From: Shewanella aestuarii
GTDB taxonomy: Bacteria > Pseudomonadota > Gammaproteobacteria > Enterobacterales > Shewanellaceae
Direction: 5' to 3'
NCBI RefSeq assembly: GCF_014647215.1
Contig: NZ_BMOT01000001.1
Span: forward strand, 62,001 to 126,000
DNA: 64,000 bases
Shown: piece by piece, positions 1-10,085 of the stretch
Numbering within the stretch: position 1 is the first letter of the stretch
How the letters are laid out: each line of letters starts with the position of its first letter
The notes under the pieces: generated by a model
Told to the model about the DNA's origin: nothing
Database searches by the model: none
Seen by the model: the letters and a program-made list of their open reading frames with translations, nothing else
Made by a program: the position numbers and the translations under genes

Positions 1-917
1 GTGTCGCGCTCATGATGCGGCGTGGCGGCGGTGATTAATGCTGCTTTGGTTGGCGTGGCAGTATTGTCGATAAGCTTGTTTAATAAGCCGATAATTTCCT
101 GCGCGTGGCGCACGGTTGCGGCAAAAATGATCACCCCTTTACGGGTATTTGCCAGCTGCACGATTTGTTTCACTATCGCAGTTGTCGCACGGCCTTGATG
201 GTTGAGTATCGATTCCACCTCTTGCTGATTAAACTCGCCAGCTTCTGTTGGTTCAAGCTGGCTAAAATCGTACTGAGCGCTTAGGCCATCAAATAACTTA
301 GGTGCCGTTAAAAAGCCCTGTTTAATCAGCGGACGCATAGGTAATTCAAAAATGCATTTATCGAAAACCGCCGTGTCAGTGTTGCCTATTTTACCGTGGT
401 AATGGTGATGATAAATCCAGCCTAATCCAAGTCGATAGGGCGTTGCGGTAAGGCCTAAAATTTTTATGGCTGGGTTTTGCTTTTTTAAGTGCTGCAGAAT
501 TTGCTGATACTGGCTGGTTTTTTCATTGCTGACCCGATGGCATTCATCAATAATCACCAGTGAAAAGGGCTGATCAAACTTATCTAATGCCCGCGCTGCT
601 GACTGTACGCTGGCCACCACCGTTTTACCGTTGGCTTTTTTCTGGTTTAATCCGGCGGAGTAAATATTGGCAGCTTGGGTGAGTAAACCGACTTTTTCAG
701 CATTTTGCGCAACTAACTCTTTTACGTGGGTTAGCACTAATACATTGCCGTTGGCGATGCGGGCCAGTTCAGCAATAACAATGCTTTTACCTGCGCCCGT
801 CGGCAAAGCCAATACTGCCGATTGTTGGCTGCTGCGAAAGTGTTTTATGGCAGCGTTAACCGAGTCTTGCTGGTAATCACGCAGTTGCAAAGCAGTTTTG
901 TCAGTAGAAGCTTTCAA
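1..917 (-). CDS. radD: RadD/YejH-like superfamily 2 helicase, 3' part outside window
   Basis: About 305 N-terminal residues of a DEAD/DEAH-type helicase, running off the left edge. Near residues 39-45 is a Walker A motif (LPTGAGKS), near 124 a DECH Walker B box and near 156 the LTATP motif. The order and spacing, and the GWIYHHHYHG stretch, resemble E. coli RadD (YejH), which acts in double-strand break repair with RecA and SSB. No ATG or GTG lies in frame; a stop codon sits just upstream of a TTG at 917, so that TTG is the likely start although no strong ribosome site precedes it. The zinc-binding C-terminal part of the family is not in view. Helicase: certain. RadD: likely. Confidence 0.85.
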   Translation of the reverse strand, partial: MKASTDKTALQLRDYQQDSVNAAIKHFRSSQQSAVLALPTGAGKSIVIAELARIANGNVLVLTHVKELVAQNAEKVGLLTQAANIYSAGLNQKKANGKTVVASVQSAARALDKFDQPFSLVIIDECHRVSNEKTSQYQQILQHLKKQNPAIKILGLTATPYRLGLGWIYHHHYHGKIGNTDTAVFDKCIFELPMRPLIKQGFLTAPKLFDGLSAQYDFSQLEPTEAGEFNQQEVESILNHQGRATTAIVKQIVQLANTRKGVIIFAATVRHAQEIIGLLNKLIDNTATPTKAALITAATPHHERD

Positions 918-966
918 ATATTAGGTTCAACATATTTTGGGTAACTATGGCCGGATAATATCATGG

Positions 967-1818
967 TTATAGGGCTAAGTTTGCTTTAACTGCCTCGGCA
1001 AAGGTTCGAGAAACCGGCACTTCAAGATGATTACTTAACAACAATGACATTTTTCTATTTTCTTTATTGACTGATACCACAGCCTGGTTTGCCACCCACC
1101 ATGATCTATGTGTTTGCAAACCTGGAAACCCTTCTAGCTGCAGTAATGCATCTTTTAAGCGCATTAATAGCATGTGCTGGCCTTTATCTGTGTGTACTTT
1201 TAAATAATGGTCATCCATTTCTAAACACAGCAATTGCCCGCGCTTTTCTAGCGGTAATAGCGCCATAAACTGATCAATTAGAATACTATTGATGTCTTGA
1301 CTTTGTTGATGCTGTTCAATGACCTTTTGCGATTGTTCAATGACCAGTTTTGACTGCTCAAGCTGCTGCTTTTGATGATGAAGATGATTTTGTAACATGC
1401 TGACAAAGGTAATGATGCTACCAATAATCAAGGTGTCGGGTAGAGCGAGTAAAAAATGGTGACTTAACTGTAACGTGTGATTGAAAAACAACCAGCCAAT
1501 AAAAGGCACCATTAGGCTCATTATTAAGCTTGCTAATAGTGATGATATTGCGACTCGATGCCAGGTGGTGGTTACGTTTTTGACAAGGTATTTATGGCCT
1601 AAAATGATTAGTGGCATGTAAATTAAGTAGCCACAAATGCAGGTGAATACCCAATAACTCATCGACAATAATAGGGTGTATTGATCCATACCAAAGGGAC
1701 GCATAAAGCCAATAAATAGCCCAATTAATACCACTACAAGCAGTTGCTGTAGTAATTTATGTTTAGTCTTTTCAGGTTTTAGTTGTTGATTATTTAGGGG
1801 TATTTCACGATTCGTCAA
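967..1818 (-). CDS. Membrane-bound LytTR-family transcriptional regulator
   Basis: 283 residues. Four hydrophobic segments (about 22-43, 49-74, 88-112 and 122-143) are followed by a glutamine-rich stretch likely to form a coiled coil (145-175) and a C-terminal LytTR DNA-binding domain (about 185-283; note HYLKVHT, THRSWWVA and VPVSRTF). There is no receiver domain, so the signal is probably sensed in or near the membrane. The start is a TTG at 1818 with AAGGA ten bases upstream; no ATG or GTG is in frame above it. It is divergent from the DUF2141-carotenoid oxygenase pair, and the space between holds LytTR-like direct repeats, so it probably controls that pair and perhaps itself. The ligand is unknown. 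Confidence 0.85.
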   Translation of the reverse strand: MTNREIPLNNQQLKPEKTKHKLLQQLLVVVLIGLFIGFMRPFGMDQYTLLLSMSYWVFTCICGYLIYMPLIILGHKYLVKNVTTTWHRVAISSLLASLIMSLMVPFIGWLFFNHTLQLSHHFLLALPDTLIIGSIITFVSMLQNHLHHQKQQLEQSKLVIEQSQKVIEQHQQSQDINSILIDQFMALLPLEKRGQLLCLEMDDHYLKVHTDKGQHMLLMRLKDALLQLEGFPGLQTHRSWWVANQAVVSVNKENRKMSLLLSNHLEVPVSRTFAEAVKANLAL

Positions 1819-1841
1819 AGATACACATTCCTTTTTAGTTA

Positions 1842-1873
1842 CATTTCACGAAGTTTTTGAGTCACTTTACGAA
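1842..1873. promoter_or_regulatory. Candidate LytTR operator (two direct repeats, 21 bp apart)
   Basis: CATTTCACGAA (1842-1852) and CACTTTACGAA (1863-1873) agree at 9 of 11 positions and lie exactly 21 bp, about two helical turns, apart. LytTR proteins usually bind two 9-bp direct repeats at this spacing. A third partial copy (ATTTCACGA) lies at 1802-1810 inside the start of the regulator gene. The site sits between the LytTR gene and its divergent neighbour. Assignment is by spacing and context, not by an exact consensus match. Confidence 0.55.
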
Positions 1874-2007
1874 AAGCCACTTTGATTTTTTATCGCTCCA
1901 TTCTATCGTCTTTTCAACACGAAGCAATGGCGAGATTTGCTCGGCTTATGTCGGCACTAACCAGCCATTGCAATAACACTTTCATCATAGACGATAGGCA
2001 TACAACA

Positions 2008-2526
2008 ATGACTAAATTTACTACAAAATTGATTCATGCATCTACCCATAAAGCAGCGACTCGATTAACTCAAACCCAGTGTAACAAAATGGGTAAATCA
2101 TCATTATTAGCGGTTTCAGTGTTATTTGCATCAATGTGGGTTAATTCATCCACTTTTGCCGCAGATATTAAGATTGAGATTGAAGGGGTAAATAGCCAGC
2201 CAAGTAAGATTTATGTGCAGCTATTTAGCGGTGAAGCTAATTACTTAAATGGCAATGCGCTAAGTGCGACTTATATTCAGGCCAAAGCGGGCAATAATAT
2301 TGTGACTTTTAGCAATGTACCTGCGGGTGAATATGCGGTGCGCTTTTTTCAGGACGAGAATAATAACGGCACCTTAGATACCAATTTATTTGGCATGCCG
2401 TCAGAAGGTTATGGTTTTTCAAGTAATGCCAAACCGAATTATGGCCCGGTAGCTTATCAGGACGCCGCTTTCAGCATCACCGAAGACGCATCAACACAGA
2501 TTAACCACACGCAAATCATTTATTAA
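2008..2526 (+). CDS. Exported DUF2141 domain protein
   Basis: A small secreted protein with a DUF2141 domain, shown by DENNNGTLDTNLFGMPSEG-type sequence and the final TQI strand; the fold is predicted to be a beta sandwich. The function of DUF2141 is not established. Two starts are plausible: 2008 (AGG nine bases upstream, 172 residues, long basic leader) and 2089, which gives a clean signal peptide beginning MGKSSLLAV and ending STFA before ADIKIE. An upstream in-frame start at 1882 would run through the presumed promoter and is unlikely. It lies 50 bp before the carotenoid oxygenase and is probably cotranscribed with it. Confidence 0.8.
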   Translation: MTKFTTKLIHASTHKAATRLTQTQCNKMGKSSLLAVSVLFASMWVNSSTFAADIKIEIEGVNSQPSKIYVQLFSGEANYLNGNALSATYIQAKAGNNIVTFSNVPAGEYAVRFFQDENNNGTLDTNLFGMPSEGYGFSSNAKPNYGPVAYQDAAFSITEDASTQINHTQIIY

Positions 2527-2576
2527 TCGACCAATTTTGAGATAACAATTTTAAGATGACAACTTTGGAGATGAGC

Positions 2577-4091
2577 ATGCAACGCAGACATTTTTTAAAA
2601 GGTATGGGAATAATAGGGGCATCAAGCATGTTGCCCGGTGCAGTGAATGCGTTGGCATCTTCTGCCCCTACAGTGGTTAATATTAAGCAGCAATTTAATC
2701 AGGCGCTGGCACAGCATCCTGAGTTAATTGGTTTTGCTAATGTTGAAGCTAATTTTGAGCCGCAAACTCTGACAATTGAAGGGCGTATTCCAGCAGATTT
2801 ACAGGGTGTTCTTTATCGTAACGGCCCAGCAAAATATGAGCGTGATGATAATCGCTATTTACACGCCTTTGAAGGCGACGGTATGTTGCAGCGCTTTGAC
2901 ATTAGCAGCCCAAAAATAGTCCACCGTGGCCAATTTATTAACACGCCGAAGTTTGCTAAAGAGCAGCAGGCACAGCAATTTGTCTATTCAGGGCCTGATA
3001 CCAAAATAGCCGATGCTTTACCTGTGACTAGCAGTGATACGGTGAATACCGCCAATACCAATATTATTGCCGTGGGTGATGATCTTTGGGCGCTTTGGGA
3101 GGCAGGATCACCGACCCAAATTGACCGAGATTCAATGCAATATACTCAGCAGGTTAATTTGGGCGCGGGGTCAAAATATGAAAACAGCTTAAAAGGATTA
3201 CCTTTTTCAGCGCACCCTAAAATTGACCCTAATGGGGATATTTGGAATTTTGGTTTGCACCCATCAGGTCAGGTGGTGATTTATCAATTAGCGGCTAATG
3301 GCAAAGTTAAAAATGTGGGGCTAATTAACAGCCAATACCGTGGCGGTATGCTGCATGACTTTTTGATTACCGATAAGAGCGTGTTGATCATTTTGCCGTC
3401 ACTGTTTGTTGATAAAGCGATTGAAGGTAATTTTGCCCGTACCCAATTTAATGGCGATATTCCGATGAGTGTGTTGGTGATCAATAAGCAGTCACTTAAA
3501 TTGACCAAACGCTTTGAGTTACCGCCTGGATTTGCTTTTCATTATGGTAATGCCTGGGAAGAAGCTAACGGCACCATTCACTTTGATGCTAGCTTGTACC
3601 CTAATGTTGATGTGCTGCATAAGCTGGCGAATGTGATGCAAGGTAAAATGTCGCAGGCAAGTGTGAAAGCGCAAACCGCCTTGTTTAGCCTGTATATCGA
3701 TGGCACTTATCATATGCAAACGGTGGGCGACAGCAGTGAGTTTCCGCGGGTGTGTGATCATCTTGTTGGCCTGAAAAATCAGTATTTGTATCACTTGTCG
3801 GCTAAAACGAGCAGCTTGTGGAGCGATACCTTGTCGTCTTTGCATATTGATACCGGCGCTACGCAGCATTATCATTTTGGTGATGATTACCTGGTAGAAG
3901 AGCATGTGAGTGTTTGCCCTAAAGGCGTTGAAGGCAGTGGCTACTTAATGGGGACTGCGTTGCATGTTCCCACAAAACGCACTTGCTTGAATATTTTTGC
4001 GGCGAATGATTTAGCATCAGGACCATTAGCCAGAGCCTGGTTACCTTATCATTTACCACTTGGGTTTCACGGTAATTTTGTTGCGGGTTAA
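2577..4091 (+). CDS. Tat-exported carotenoid oxygenase (RPE65/lignostilbene dioxygenase family)
   Basis: 504 residues. This family cleaves a C=C bond in carotenoids, retinoids or stilbenes using a non-haem iron held by four histidines. Candidate ligands are all present: His213 (SAHPKID), His260 (LHDF), His322 (AFHYGN) and His498 (GFHGNF, near the C-terminus). The N-terminus RRHFLKGMG followed by a hydrophobic stretch and AxA is a twin-arginine signal, so the enzyme is probably periplasmic. I chose ATG 2577 because GGAG lies six bases upstream; the ATGs at 2556 and 2571 lack a well-placed site. No carotenoid synthesis gene is in the window, so the substrate cannot be told. Confidence 0.9.
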   Translation: MQRRHFLKGMGIIGASSMLPGAVNALASSAPTVVNIKQQFNQALAQHPELIGFANVEANFEPQTLTIEGRIPADLQGVLYRNGPAKYERDDNRYLHAFEGDGMLQRFDISSPKIVHRGQFINTPKFAKEQQAQQFVYSGPDTKIADALPVTSSDTVNTANTNIIAVGDDLWALWEAGSPTQIDRDSMQYTQQVNLGAGSKYENSLKGLPFSAHPKIDPNGDIWNFGLHPSGQVVIYQLAANGKVKNVGLINSQYRGGMLHDFLITDKSVLIILPSLFVDKAIEGNFARTQFNGDIPMSVLVINKQSLKLTKRFELPPGFAFHYGNAWEEANGTIHFDASLYPNVDVLHKLANVMQGKMSQASVKAQTALFSLYIDGTYHMQTVGDSSEFPRVCDHLVGLKNQYLYHLSAKTSSLWSDTLSSLHIDTGATQHYHFGDDYLVEEHVSVCPKGVEGSGYLMGTALHVPTKRTCLNIFAANDLASGPLARAWLPYHLPLGFHGNFVAG

Positions 4092-4207
4092 TCAAGTGAC
4101 ATATGTGAGGCCATTGAAAAAGGTAGATCTGCAATACTGTAGGTGTAGGGAATGCACTGGTTATCAATCAGTGGTTATCAATAGATTAGGCAAATAAGCA
4201 CGGGAAT

Positions 4208-4238
4208 AAAAAAAGCCCCTCAAGATGAGGGGCAAAAA
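4208..4238 (-). terminator. Intrinsic terminator of acs
   Basis: Perfect 7-bp stem GCCCCTC / GAGGGGC with a 5-nt loop (4215-4233). Read on the minus strand it is followed by seven T residues (4214-4208), so it ends the acs transcript. The plus side has A residues after the stem, so it is not a good terminator for the oxygenase. Confidence 0.85.
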
Positions 4239-4355
4239 AGAGAAACTGGTTAGTATTTCTCTAGGGTGGATGTAAATAACATTATGGAAATAAGCCGCTC
4301 GTTATCAAGCAAGTCAAAGAGTTGAGCAATGGGCTATCTGCTCAACTCATTATTG

Positions 4356-6308
4356 TTACTCTGTTTTATTCAAACGAGTCTCAATTAAGGTATCAATAAC
4401 TGCTGGATCTGCCAGTGTCGAAGAATCCCCTAAGTTGGTTACTTCGTTAGCGGCAATCTTACGTAAGAAACGACGCATAATTTTACCCGAACGGGTTTTA
4501 GGTAATCCTGTCGCCCATTGGATTAAATCAGGTGTAGCCAATGCGCCAATTTCTTTACGAACCCATAAACGCAGCTCTTGACGTAATTCTTCAGTAGGTT
4601 CGACATCACGAGTTAAGGTGACGTAGGCATAAATACCTTGACCTTTAATGTCATGTGGATATCCCACTACCGCGGCTTCTGCTACGAGTTCATGCGCAAC
4701 TAAAGCGCTCTCAACTTCAGCTGTACCTAGACGGTGACCCGATACATTGATGACGTCATCTACACGACCGGTAATCCAGTAGTAACCATCCTCGTCACGA
4801 CGAGCACCGTCACCCGTGAAGTACATACCACGGAAGGTTTTAAAGTATGTCAATGCAAAACGGTCATGGTCACCATAAATGGTACGCATTTGGCCAGGCC
4901 ATGAATCTAAAATAACTAAGTTACCTTCCGTTGCACCGTCAACAATGTTACCCATATTATCGACTAGGGCAGGTTGCACACCAAAGAAAGGACGGGTTGC
5001 AGAACCAGGCTTAGTATCAGTCGCACCCGGTAATGGGCTAATTAAAATACCGCCGGTTTCAGTTTGCCACCAAGTATCCACAATTGGGCATTGCTCATGA
5101 CCAATTACTTCATGGTACCAACGCCATGCCTCAGGGTTAATTGGTTCACCTACTGAGCCCATAATACGCAGCGAATCACCTTTGTATTCACTGAATTGCT
5201 CTTTACCTTCAGCCATTAATGCACGAATTAACGTTGGTGCTGTGTAAAGAATATTCACTTTATGACGGTCAATCATTTCACCTAAACGAGAAGGGGTAGG
5301 TGAGTTAGGTACGCCTTCATGAATAAGCACTGTAGCGCCATTAGCAAGTGGGCCATAAACCATATATGAGTGGCCAGTAATCCAACCTACATCGGCAGTA
5401 CACCAGTAAACTTCACCAGGTTTATAATCAAACACATATTCATGGGTCATTGATGCATAAACCATGTAACCACCTGTGGTGTGTAACACACCTTTAGGGT
5501 TACCGGTTGAACCTGAGGTATACAGCAAGAATAGTGGGTCTTCTGCACCCATTTCTTCATATTGGCAATGTTCTGATGCGACATCCATTAATGAATTCCA
5601 CCAGATGTCGCGGCCTTCAACCCAATTTATGTCTCCGCCGGTACGGTTAAGTACAATGACCTTTTCAACACAGTCCACATCTGGGTGTGCAATAGCTTCA
5701 TCGACACTGCGTTTAAGTGGGATTTTACGTCCACCACGAATACCTTCATCGGCTGTGATGATAACTTTTGACTTACCGTCAATCACGCGAGAGGCAATAG
5801 AGTCAGGAGAAAAGCCACCAAACACGACTGAATGAATAGCACCAATGCGGGCACAGGCTAGCATTGCAACGGCAGCTTCCGGCACCATAGGCATGTACAT
5901 GGTAACCACATCACCTTTAGTTACGCCTTGGCTTCTTAGGGCGTTGGCAAACTTACATACATCAGCATGGAGTTCGGCATAGGTAATTTTGCGTTGTTCA
6001 CTGGCGTCGTCGCCTTCCCAAATAATCGCAACAGTGTCACCATTTTTTTCAAGATGGCGGTCTAAACAGTTGGCTGATGCGTTTAATGTGCCATCATAAA
6101 ACCAGTTGATGGATAAATTGTGATCATCAAATGAGGTTTGTTTTACTTTAGTGTAAGGCTTGATCCAATCAATGCGTTTACCATGTTCTCTCCAGAAACC
6201 TTCTGGATTAACAATAGATTCCTGGTACATTTTTTTATATTGATCATTATCGACCAGTGCATTTTCAGCGATAGCGCTAGGCACTTTGTAGAGAGACTGC
6301 GAGCTCAT
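4356..6308 (-). CDS. acs: Acetyl-CoA synthetase (AMP-forming)
   Basis: 650 residues, the usual length. It activates acetate through acetyl-AMP to acetyl-CoA, which allows growth on low acetate. The ATP-binding P-loop [11 protein letters not shown], the hinge region [14 protein letters not shown] with [13 protein letters not shown], and the C-terminal [11 protein letters not shown] are all intact. The lysine of SGK is residue 609, the site that Pat-type acetyltransferases modify in Salmonella Acs, so control by acetylation is likely. The start has AGGGAAG just upstream. It is divergent from a CrbS-like sensor kinase; in Vibrio and Pseudomonas the CrbS/CrbR pair turns acs on. Confidence 0.97.
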   Translation of the reverse strand: MSSQSLYKVPSAIAENALVDNDQYKKMYQESIVNPEGFWREHGKRIDWIKPYTKVKQTSFDDHNLSINWFYDGTLNASANCLDRHLEKNGDTVAIIWEGDDASEQRKITYAELHADVCKFANALRSQGVTKGDVVTMYMPMVPEAAVAMLACARIGAIHSVVFGGFSPDSIASRVIDGKSKVIITADEGIRGGRKIPLKRSVDEAIAHPDVDCVEKVIVLNRTGGDINWVEGRDIWWNSLMDVASEHCQYEEMGAEDPLFLLYTSGSTGNPKGVLHTTGGYMVYASMTHEYVFDYKPGEVYWCTADVGWITGHSYMVYGPLANGATVLIHEGVPNSPTPSRLGEMIDRHKVNILYTAPTLIRALMAEGKEQFSEYKGDSLRIMGSVGEPINPEAWRWYHEVIGHEQCPIVDTWWQTETGGILISPLPGATDTKPGSATRPFFGVQPALVDNMGNIVDGATEGNLVILDSWPGQMRTIYGDHDRFALTYFKTFRGMYFTGDGARRDEDGYYWITGRVDDVINVSGHRLGTAEVESALVAHELVAEAAVVGYPHDIKGQGIYAYVTLTRDVEPTEELRQELRLWVRKEIGALATPDLIQWATGLPKTRSGKIMRRFLRKIAANEVTNLGDSSTLADPAVIDTLIETRLNKTE

Positions 6309-6372
6309 AGGGGCTTCCCTTTCTATAAATGGCGTGGTGAAAGTATCATCTGCAACAGGCTTATAACACTAT

Positions 6373-6386
6373 TAGACCTTGGTCTA
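6373..6386. promoter_or_regulatory. Palindrome upstream of acs, candidate CrbR site
   Basis: TAGACC-TT-GGTCTA is a perfect 6-bp inverted repeat centred about 71 bp upstream of the acs start codon and about 207 bp upstream of the sensor kinase. A GATACT -10-like element for acs (6342-6347, minus strand) would put the palindrome near -44, where class II activators bind. The divergent CrbS-type kinase suggests its response regulator CrbR as the binder; this is inference from context. Confidence 0.45.
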
Positions 6387-6586
6387 GTTTAATAAAGTCC
6401 TTATTATTTAACCTGTTGCACGTGCTAAACTGTTGTTCTTTTATACATGTCTGTTGTGAATTTTATTGTGTGGCATGATATTGATTGTTTAATGGACAAT
6501 CATCGAAGGCTTTGAAAAGATAACCAAATAATAACAAGAATGATATCGGATGACTCATTCAATAATTCAAGGTAATAAATCGCGTT

Positions 6587-9500
6587 ATGAATTTAACTCT
6601 TTTTGTGGCAATTATTGCCGTGTGTTATGTGTCTTTGTTGTTTATTTTGGCGTGGGGTGCAGAACGTTGGTTCACTAAAATCACCCAAAAAGCGCAAGTG
6701 TGGATTTATGGCTTAAGCTTGGCCGTTTATTGTTCATCATGGAGTTTTCTTGGCACAGTGGGTCAGTCTGCCAGCAACCTGTGGTCGTTTTTACCGATTT
6801 TTATTGGCCCAATCATCATTTTTACTTTTGGTTTTGGGTTGCTTCGTAAAATGGTGGTGGTGTCAAAAGCGCAAAATATCACCTCGGTGGCCGACTTTAT
6901 TGCCGCTCGCTATGGTAAATCCCAGTTACTTGCTGCGTTAGTCACACTTATTGCTTTATTTGGCATCATGCCGTACATCGCGTTGCAGCTGAAAGCCATG
7001 GTGTTTTCACTGAATTTATTCCAACCCACTGATGCGCCTTTAAACCAGCAGGGTGTGCCGTTACTGATCACCTTTATTTTGGCTGTTTTTGCCATTTTAT
7101 TCGGTACTCGTAAGCTAGATGCAACCGAACATAACCCCGGTATGATGGTAGCTATTGCCTTTGAATCTCTGGTTAAGTTAACGGCCTTTTTACTGGTGGG
7201 TGTGGTAATTAGTTTTGGTTTTTTTGATGGTTTTGATGACATCTGGCAGCAGGCAAATGAGCGCGATTTAATTGAATTTGGCCAATTAAGGATTGAGTCA
7301 CTCTTACCTGAATTAGTCGTCGGGATGGCGGCATTTTTGTGTATGCCAAGACAGTTTCATGTGATGGTGGTTGAGTGTGGCGGTGAATCCATTCTCAAAA
7401 AAGCCCGTTGGATATTTCCTATATATCTGGCGCTATTTGGTATTTTTGTCGCACCTTTAGCCCTTGCTGGCAAAATATTATTGGGTGATAGTGTTGCCGC
7501 AGATACTTATGTTATTAACTTGCCACTGGCGCTAGACCAACCCATTTTAGCCGTCATTGCTTTATTGGGTACCTTATCTGCAGCAACTGGCATGGTGATT
7601 GTGGCTGTGGTTACTATCAGCGTAATGATCAGTAATGAGTGGCTAGTGCCAATAATGCTTCGCACCGGACAAATCAGACAAAAAAACTTCAGCCAATTCT
7701 CACAATTACTCCTCAATGCCAGACGTTTAGCTATCGTTATTATTTTAGGTTTTGGCTATATCAGTTACTTAACTTTAGTTGACAGTGATTCGTTGTCACA
7801 CTTGGGAATGTTGTCATTTGGTGCGTTTGCCCAACTTGCCCCGGCATTAATTGGTGGCTTGTATTGGAAATACGGTAATCGCAACGGGGTATTTTTAGGT
7901 TTAGGTGTTGGTTTTAGTTTGTGGTGTTACATTCTTTTTTTCAGTAACAATGATGTTAGTGCGCTGGCCCATTTTGGCGCAAACCAAGGCATATTAGACA
8001 CCATTAAACCCAATGTTAGTGACATTTTAACCGCACTATTAGCCAATATTGTCTGTTACGTTTTAGGGTCATTATGGTTTAGAGCAGGTGTTGCTGAACG
8101 AATACAAGCCAGTAATTTTGTTAAACCTTGGCACTTAAAGCAAAATGATAATAAGCGTCAGGGGCCGATTGCCCAGCAGGATTTATTGATCCTTGCCAGC
8201 CGCTTTGTTAGCCCAACCCGCGCCTATGAAAGCTTTAGCCGCTTTTCTGCTGACGCTGTGAAAAGTGACAGTTGGCATAAAGCCGCGCCCGATGAATTAA
8301 TTGCTCACACAGAGCATATGTTGGCGGGGGTGCTTGGTGCATCAAGTGCCAAGTTAGTGATGGACTCTGTTATGCAGGGACGTGACTTGGCATTAGATGA
8401 AGTATTTAGCTTAGTGGATGAAGCTTCATCAAAAATTATTTTAAGTCAGGACATGCTCCGAGGCGCAATAGAGCATGCCTATGAGGGTATGAGTGTTGTT
8501 GATAAAGACCTTAATCTGATGGCGTGGAATTATAAATATGCCGAACTATATCAATACCCAGAAGGCTTTTTGAAACAAGGCATGCCAATTAGCGAGGTCG
8601 TAAGGTTTAATGCCTCTAGAGGTTTTTGTGGTACGGGTAATATCGACCATCAAGTCGATGTGCGCGTACAACATATGCGCAATGGCACGCCTCATACCTC
8701 TGAGCGTGAACGAAAAGACGGCAAGGTTATTAAAATCCAAGGTAATCCCATGCCAGATGGTGGCTTTGTTATGACCTTTACTGACATTACTCAGTATCGT
8801 TTACAGGAAAAAGCCTTAAAAGAAGCCAACGAAACCTTGGAAGAGAGGGTTAAAGCGCGTACTTACGAGTTAGCCCTACTTAACAGTGAATTGCTTGAAG
8901 CTAAAGCCCAAGAAGAGCTCGCCAATGCTTCAAAAACTCGCTTTTTAGCGGCAGTCGGCCATGATTTAATGCAGCCTCTAAATGCCGCTAGATTGTTCAC
9001 AGCGTCTTTATCTCAATATCCGAACTTAGATTTAGAAGCCAGAACCACGCTCACCCATGTGAATAGCTCATTAAAAACAGCGGGTGAGTTACTGACAGAT
9101 TTATTGGATATTTCTAAGCTTGATTCTGGCATGGTTGAGGTAAATCGTCGTGACTTTGCCGTTGGTGAGGTGCTAAATGCTTTAGCGATTGAATTTGATG
9201 CTATGGCGCAAGACAGTCAAATCAAGTTCACTTTAGTGCCCTCAACATTAACGGTAAATTCAGACCCTGCGTTACTCAGGCGTATTTTGCAAAACTTCCT
9301 CACTAATGCTTATCGTTATGCTAGGGGAGGTAAGGTATTGATGGGGTGTCGTCGTCGCGGCGAACATATTGAAATTCAAGTGTTTGACACCGGGTGTGGT
9401 ATTGGTGCCGATGATATAAAAGAGATATTTCGTGAGTTTAAACGCTTAAATCACCCCAGTAGTCGTAATGTTAGCGGCCTAGGTTTAGGGTTAGCAATTG

Positions 9501-10018
9501 CCGACAGGATCAGTAAAGTGCTCGAACATGACATCAATGTCACATCACAATTAGGTGATGGTTCAATGTTTTCAATCTTAGTGCCATTAGGTAAAACGGT
9601 GCATGAGATTGAAACAAAATCCCATTCCAGTTTATTGCAGCCATTAGCGGGTGTAAAAGTATTATGTATTGATAACGAAGAAGCTATCTTAGCGGGATTA
9701 GAATCATTGTTAACCCGTTGGCAGTGTGAGGTTGTTTGCGCCAAAGATTTAGCTGATGCGCGTATTAAACTCGGTTTAAAAGGGGTTGCGCCTGATATCG
9801 TACTGGCGGATTATCACCTTGATGATGATCAAAATGGCGTGGATGCAATGGACGGCATTCGTGCGCGCTACGGCCAACATTTGCCGGGTATTTTGATCAC
9901 CGCAAATACAAATAAACAGTTAGTTGAAGATGTTGAAAAGCGCGGTTATCACTATATGGCTAAAATGGTCAAACCTGCGGCATTAAGGGCGCTGATTTCC
10001 AGCCTAGTTAAAAGTTAA
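6587..10018 (+). CDS. crbS: CrbS-like hybrid sensor histidine kinase with sodium/solute symporter domain
   Basis: 1143 residues. The N-terminal half (about 1-490) is a multi-pass SLC5/SSF-type transporter module; a PAS domain follows at about 620-740 (AYEGMSVVDKDLNLMAWN), then a dimerisation domain with His792 in GHDLMQPLNA, an ATPase domain (N box NFLTNAYRYA, G boxes DTGCGIG and GLGLGLA) and a receiver domain from about 1020 with phospho-acceptor Asp1075 (LADYHL). This order is that of CrbS/MxtR, which with the LuxR-type regulator CrbR controls acs and acetate use. No crbR lies in the window. It is divergent from acs. The SD is weak. The gene ends inside a 7-bp tandem repeat. Confidence 0.88.
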   Translation: MNLTLFVAIIAVCYVSLLFILAWGAERWFTKITQKAQVWIYGLSLAVYCSSWSFLGTVGQSASNLWSFLPIFIGPIIIFTFGFGLLRKMVVVSKAQNITSVADFIAARYGKSQLLAALVTLIALFGIMPYIALQLKAMVFSLNLFQPTDAPLNQQGVPLLITFILAVFAILFGTRKLDATEHNPGMMVAIAFESLVKLTAFLLVGVVISFGFFDGFDDIWQQANERDLIEFGQLRIESLLPELVVGMAAFLCMPRQFHVMVVECGGESILKKARWIFPIYLALFGIFVAPLALAGKILLGDSVAADTYVINLPLALDQPILAVIALLGTLSAATGMVIVAVVTISVMISNEWLVPIMLRTGQIRQKNFSQFSQLLLNARRLAIVIILGFGYISYLTLVDSDSLSHLGMLSFGAFAQLAPALIGGLYWKYGNRNGVFLGLGVGFSLWCYILFFSNNDVSALAHFGANQGILDTIKPNVSDILTALLANIVCYVLGSLWFRAGVAERIQASNFVKPWHLKQNDNKRQGPIAQQDLLILASRFVSPTRAYESFSRFSADAVKSDSWHKAAPDELIAHTEHMLAGVLGASSAKLVMDSVMQGRDLALDEVFSLVDEASSKIILSQDMLRGAIEHAYEGMSVVDKDLNLMAWNYKYAELYQYPEGFLKQGMPISEVVRFNASRGFCGTGNIDHQVDVRVQHMRNGTPHTSERERKDGKVIKIQGNPMPDGGFVMTFTDITQYRLQEKALKEANETLEERVKARTYELALLNSELLEAKAQEELANASKTRFLAAVGHDLMQPLNAARLFTASLSQYPNLDLEARTTLTHVNSSLKTAGELLTDLLDISKLDSGMVEVNRRDFAVGEVLNALAIEFDAMAQDSQIKFTLVPSTLTVNSDPALLRRILQNFLTNAYRYARGGKVLMGCRRRGEHIEIQVFDTGCGIGADDIKEIFREFKRLNHPSSRNVSGLGLGLAIADRISKVLEHDINVTSQLGDGSMFSILVPLGKTVHEIETKSHSSLLQPLAGVKVLCIDNEEAILAGLESLLTRWQCEVVCAKDLADARIKLGLKGVAPDIVLADYHLDDDQNGVDAMDGIRARYGQHLPGILITANTNKQLVEDVEKRGYHYMAKMVKPAALRALISSLVKS

Positions 10019-10034
10019 AAGTTAAAAGTTAAAA
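10007..10034. repeat. 7-bp tandem repeat, four copies, across the crbS stop codon
   Basis: GTTAAAA is repeated four times without error. The reading frame ends VKS-stop inside the repeat, and any copy number of two or more keeps the same C-terminus, so slippage here would be silent for the protein. Confidence 0.9.
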
Positions 10035-10085
10035 CAGGCTAATAAATCTTTTTTAGACAATAAATATGTGGAGCAAAAGCAAAAT

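Noticed and set aside
1882-2007. N-terminal extension of the DUF2141 protein from 1882
   Set aside because: It would run through the promoter region beside the LytTR-like repeats and spoil the signal peptide.
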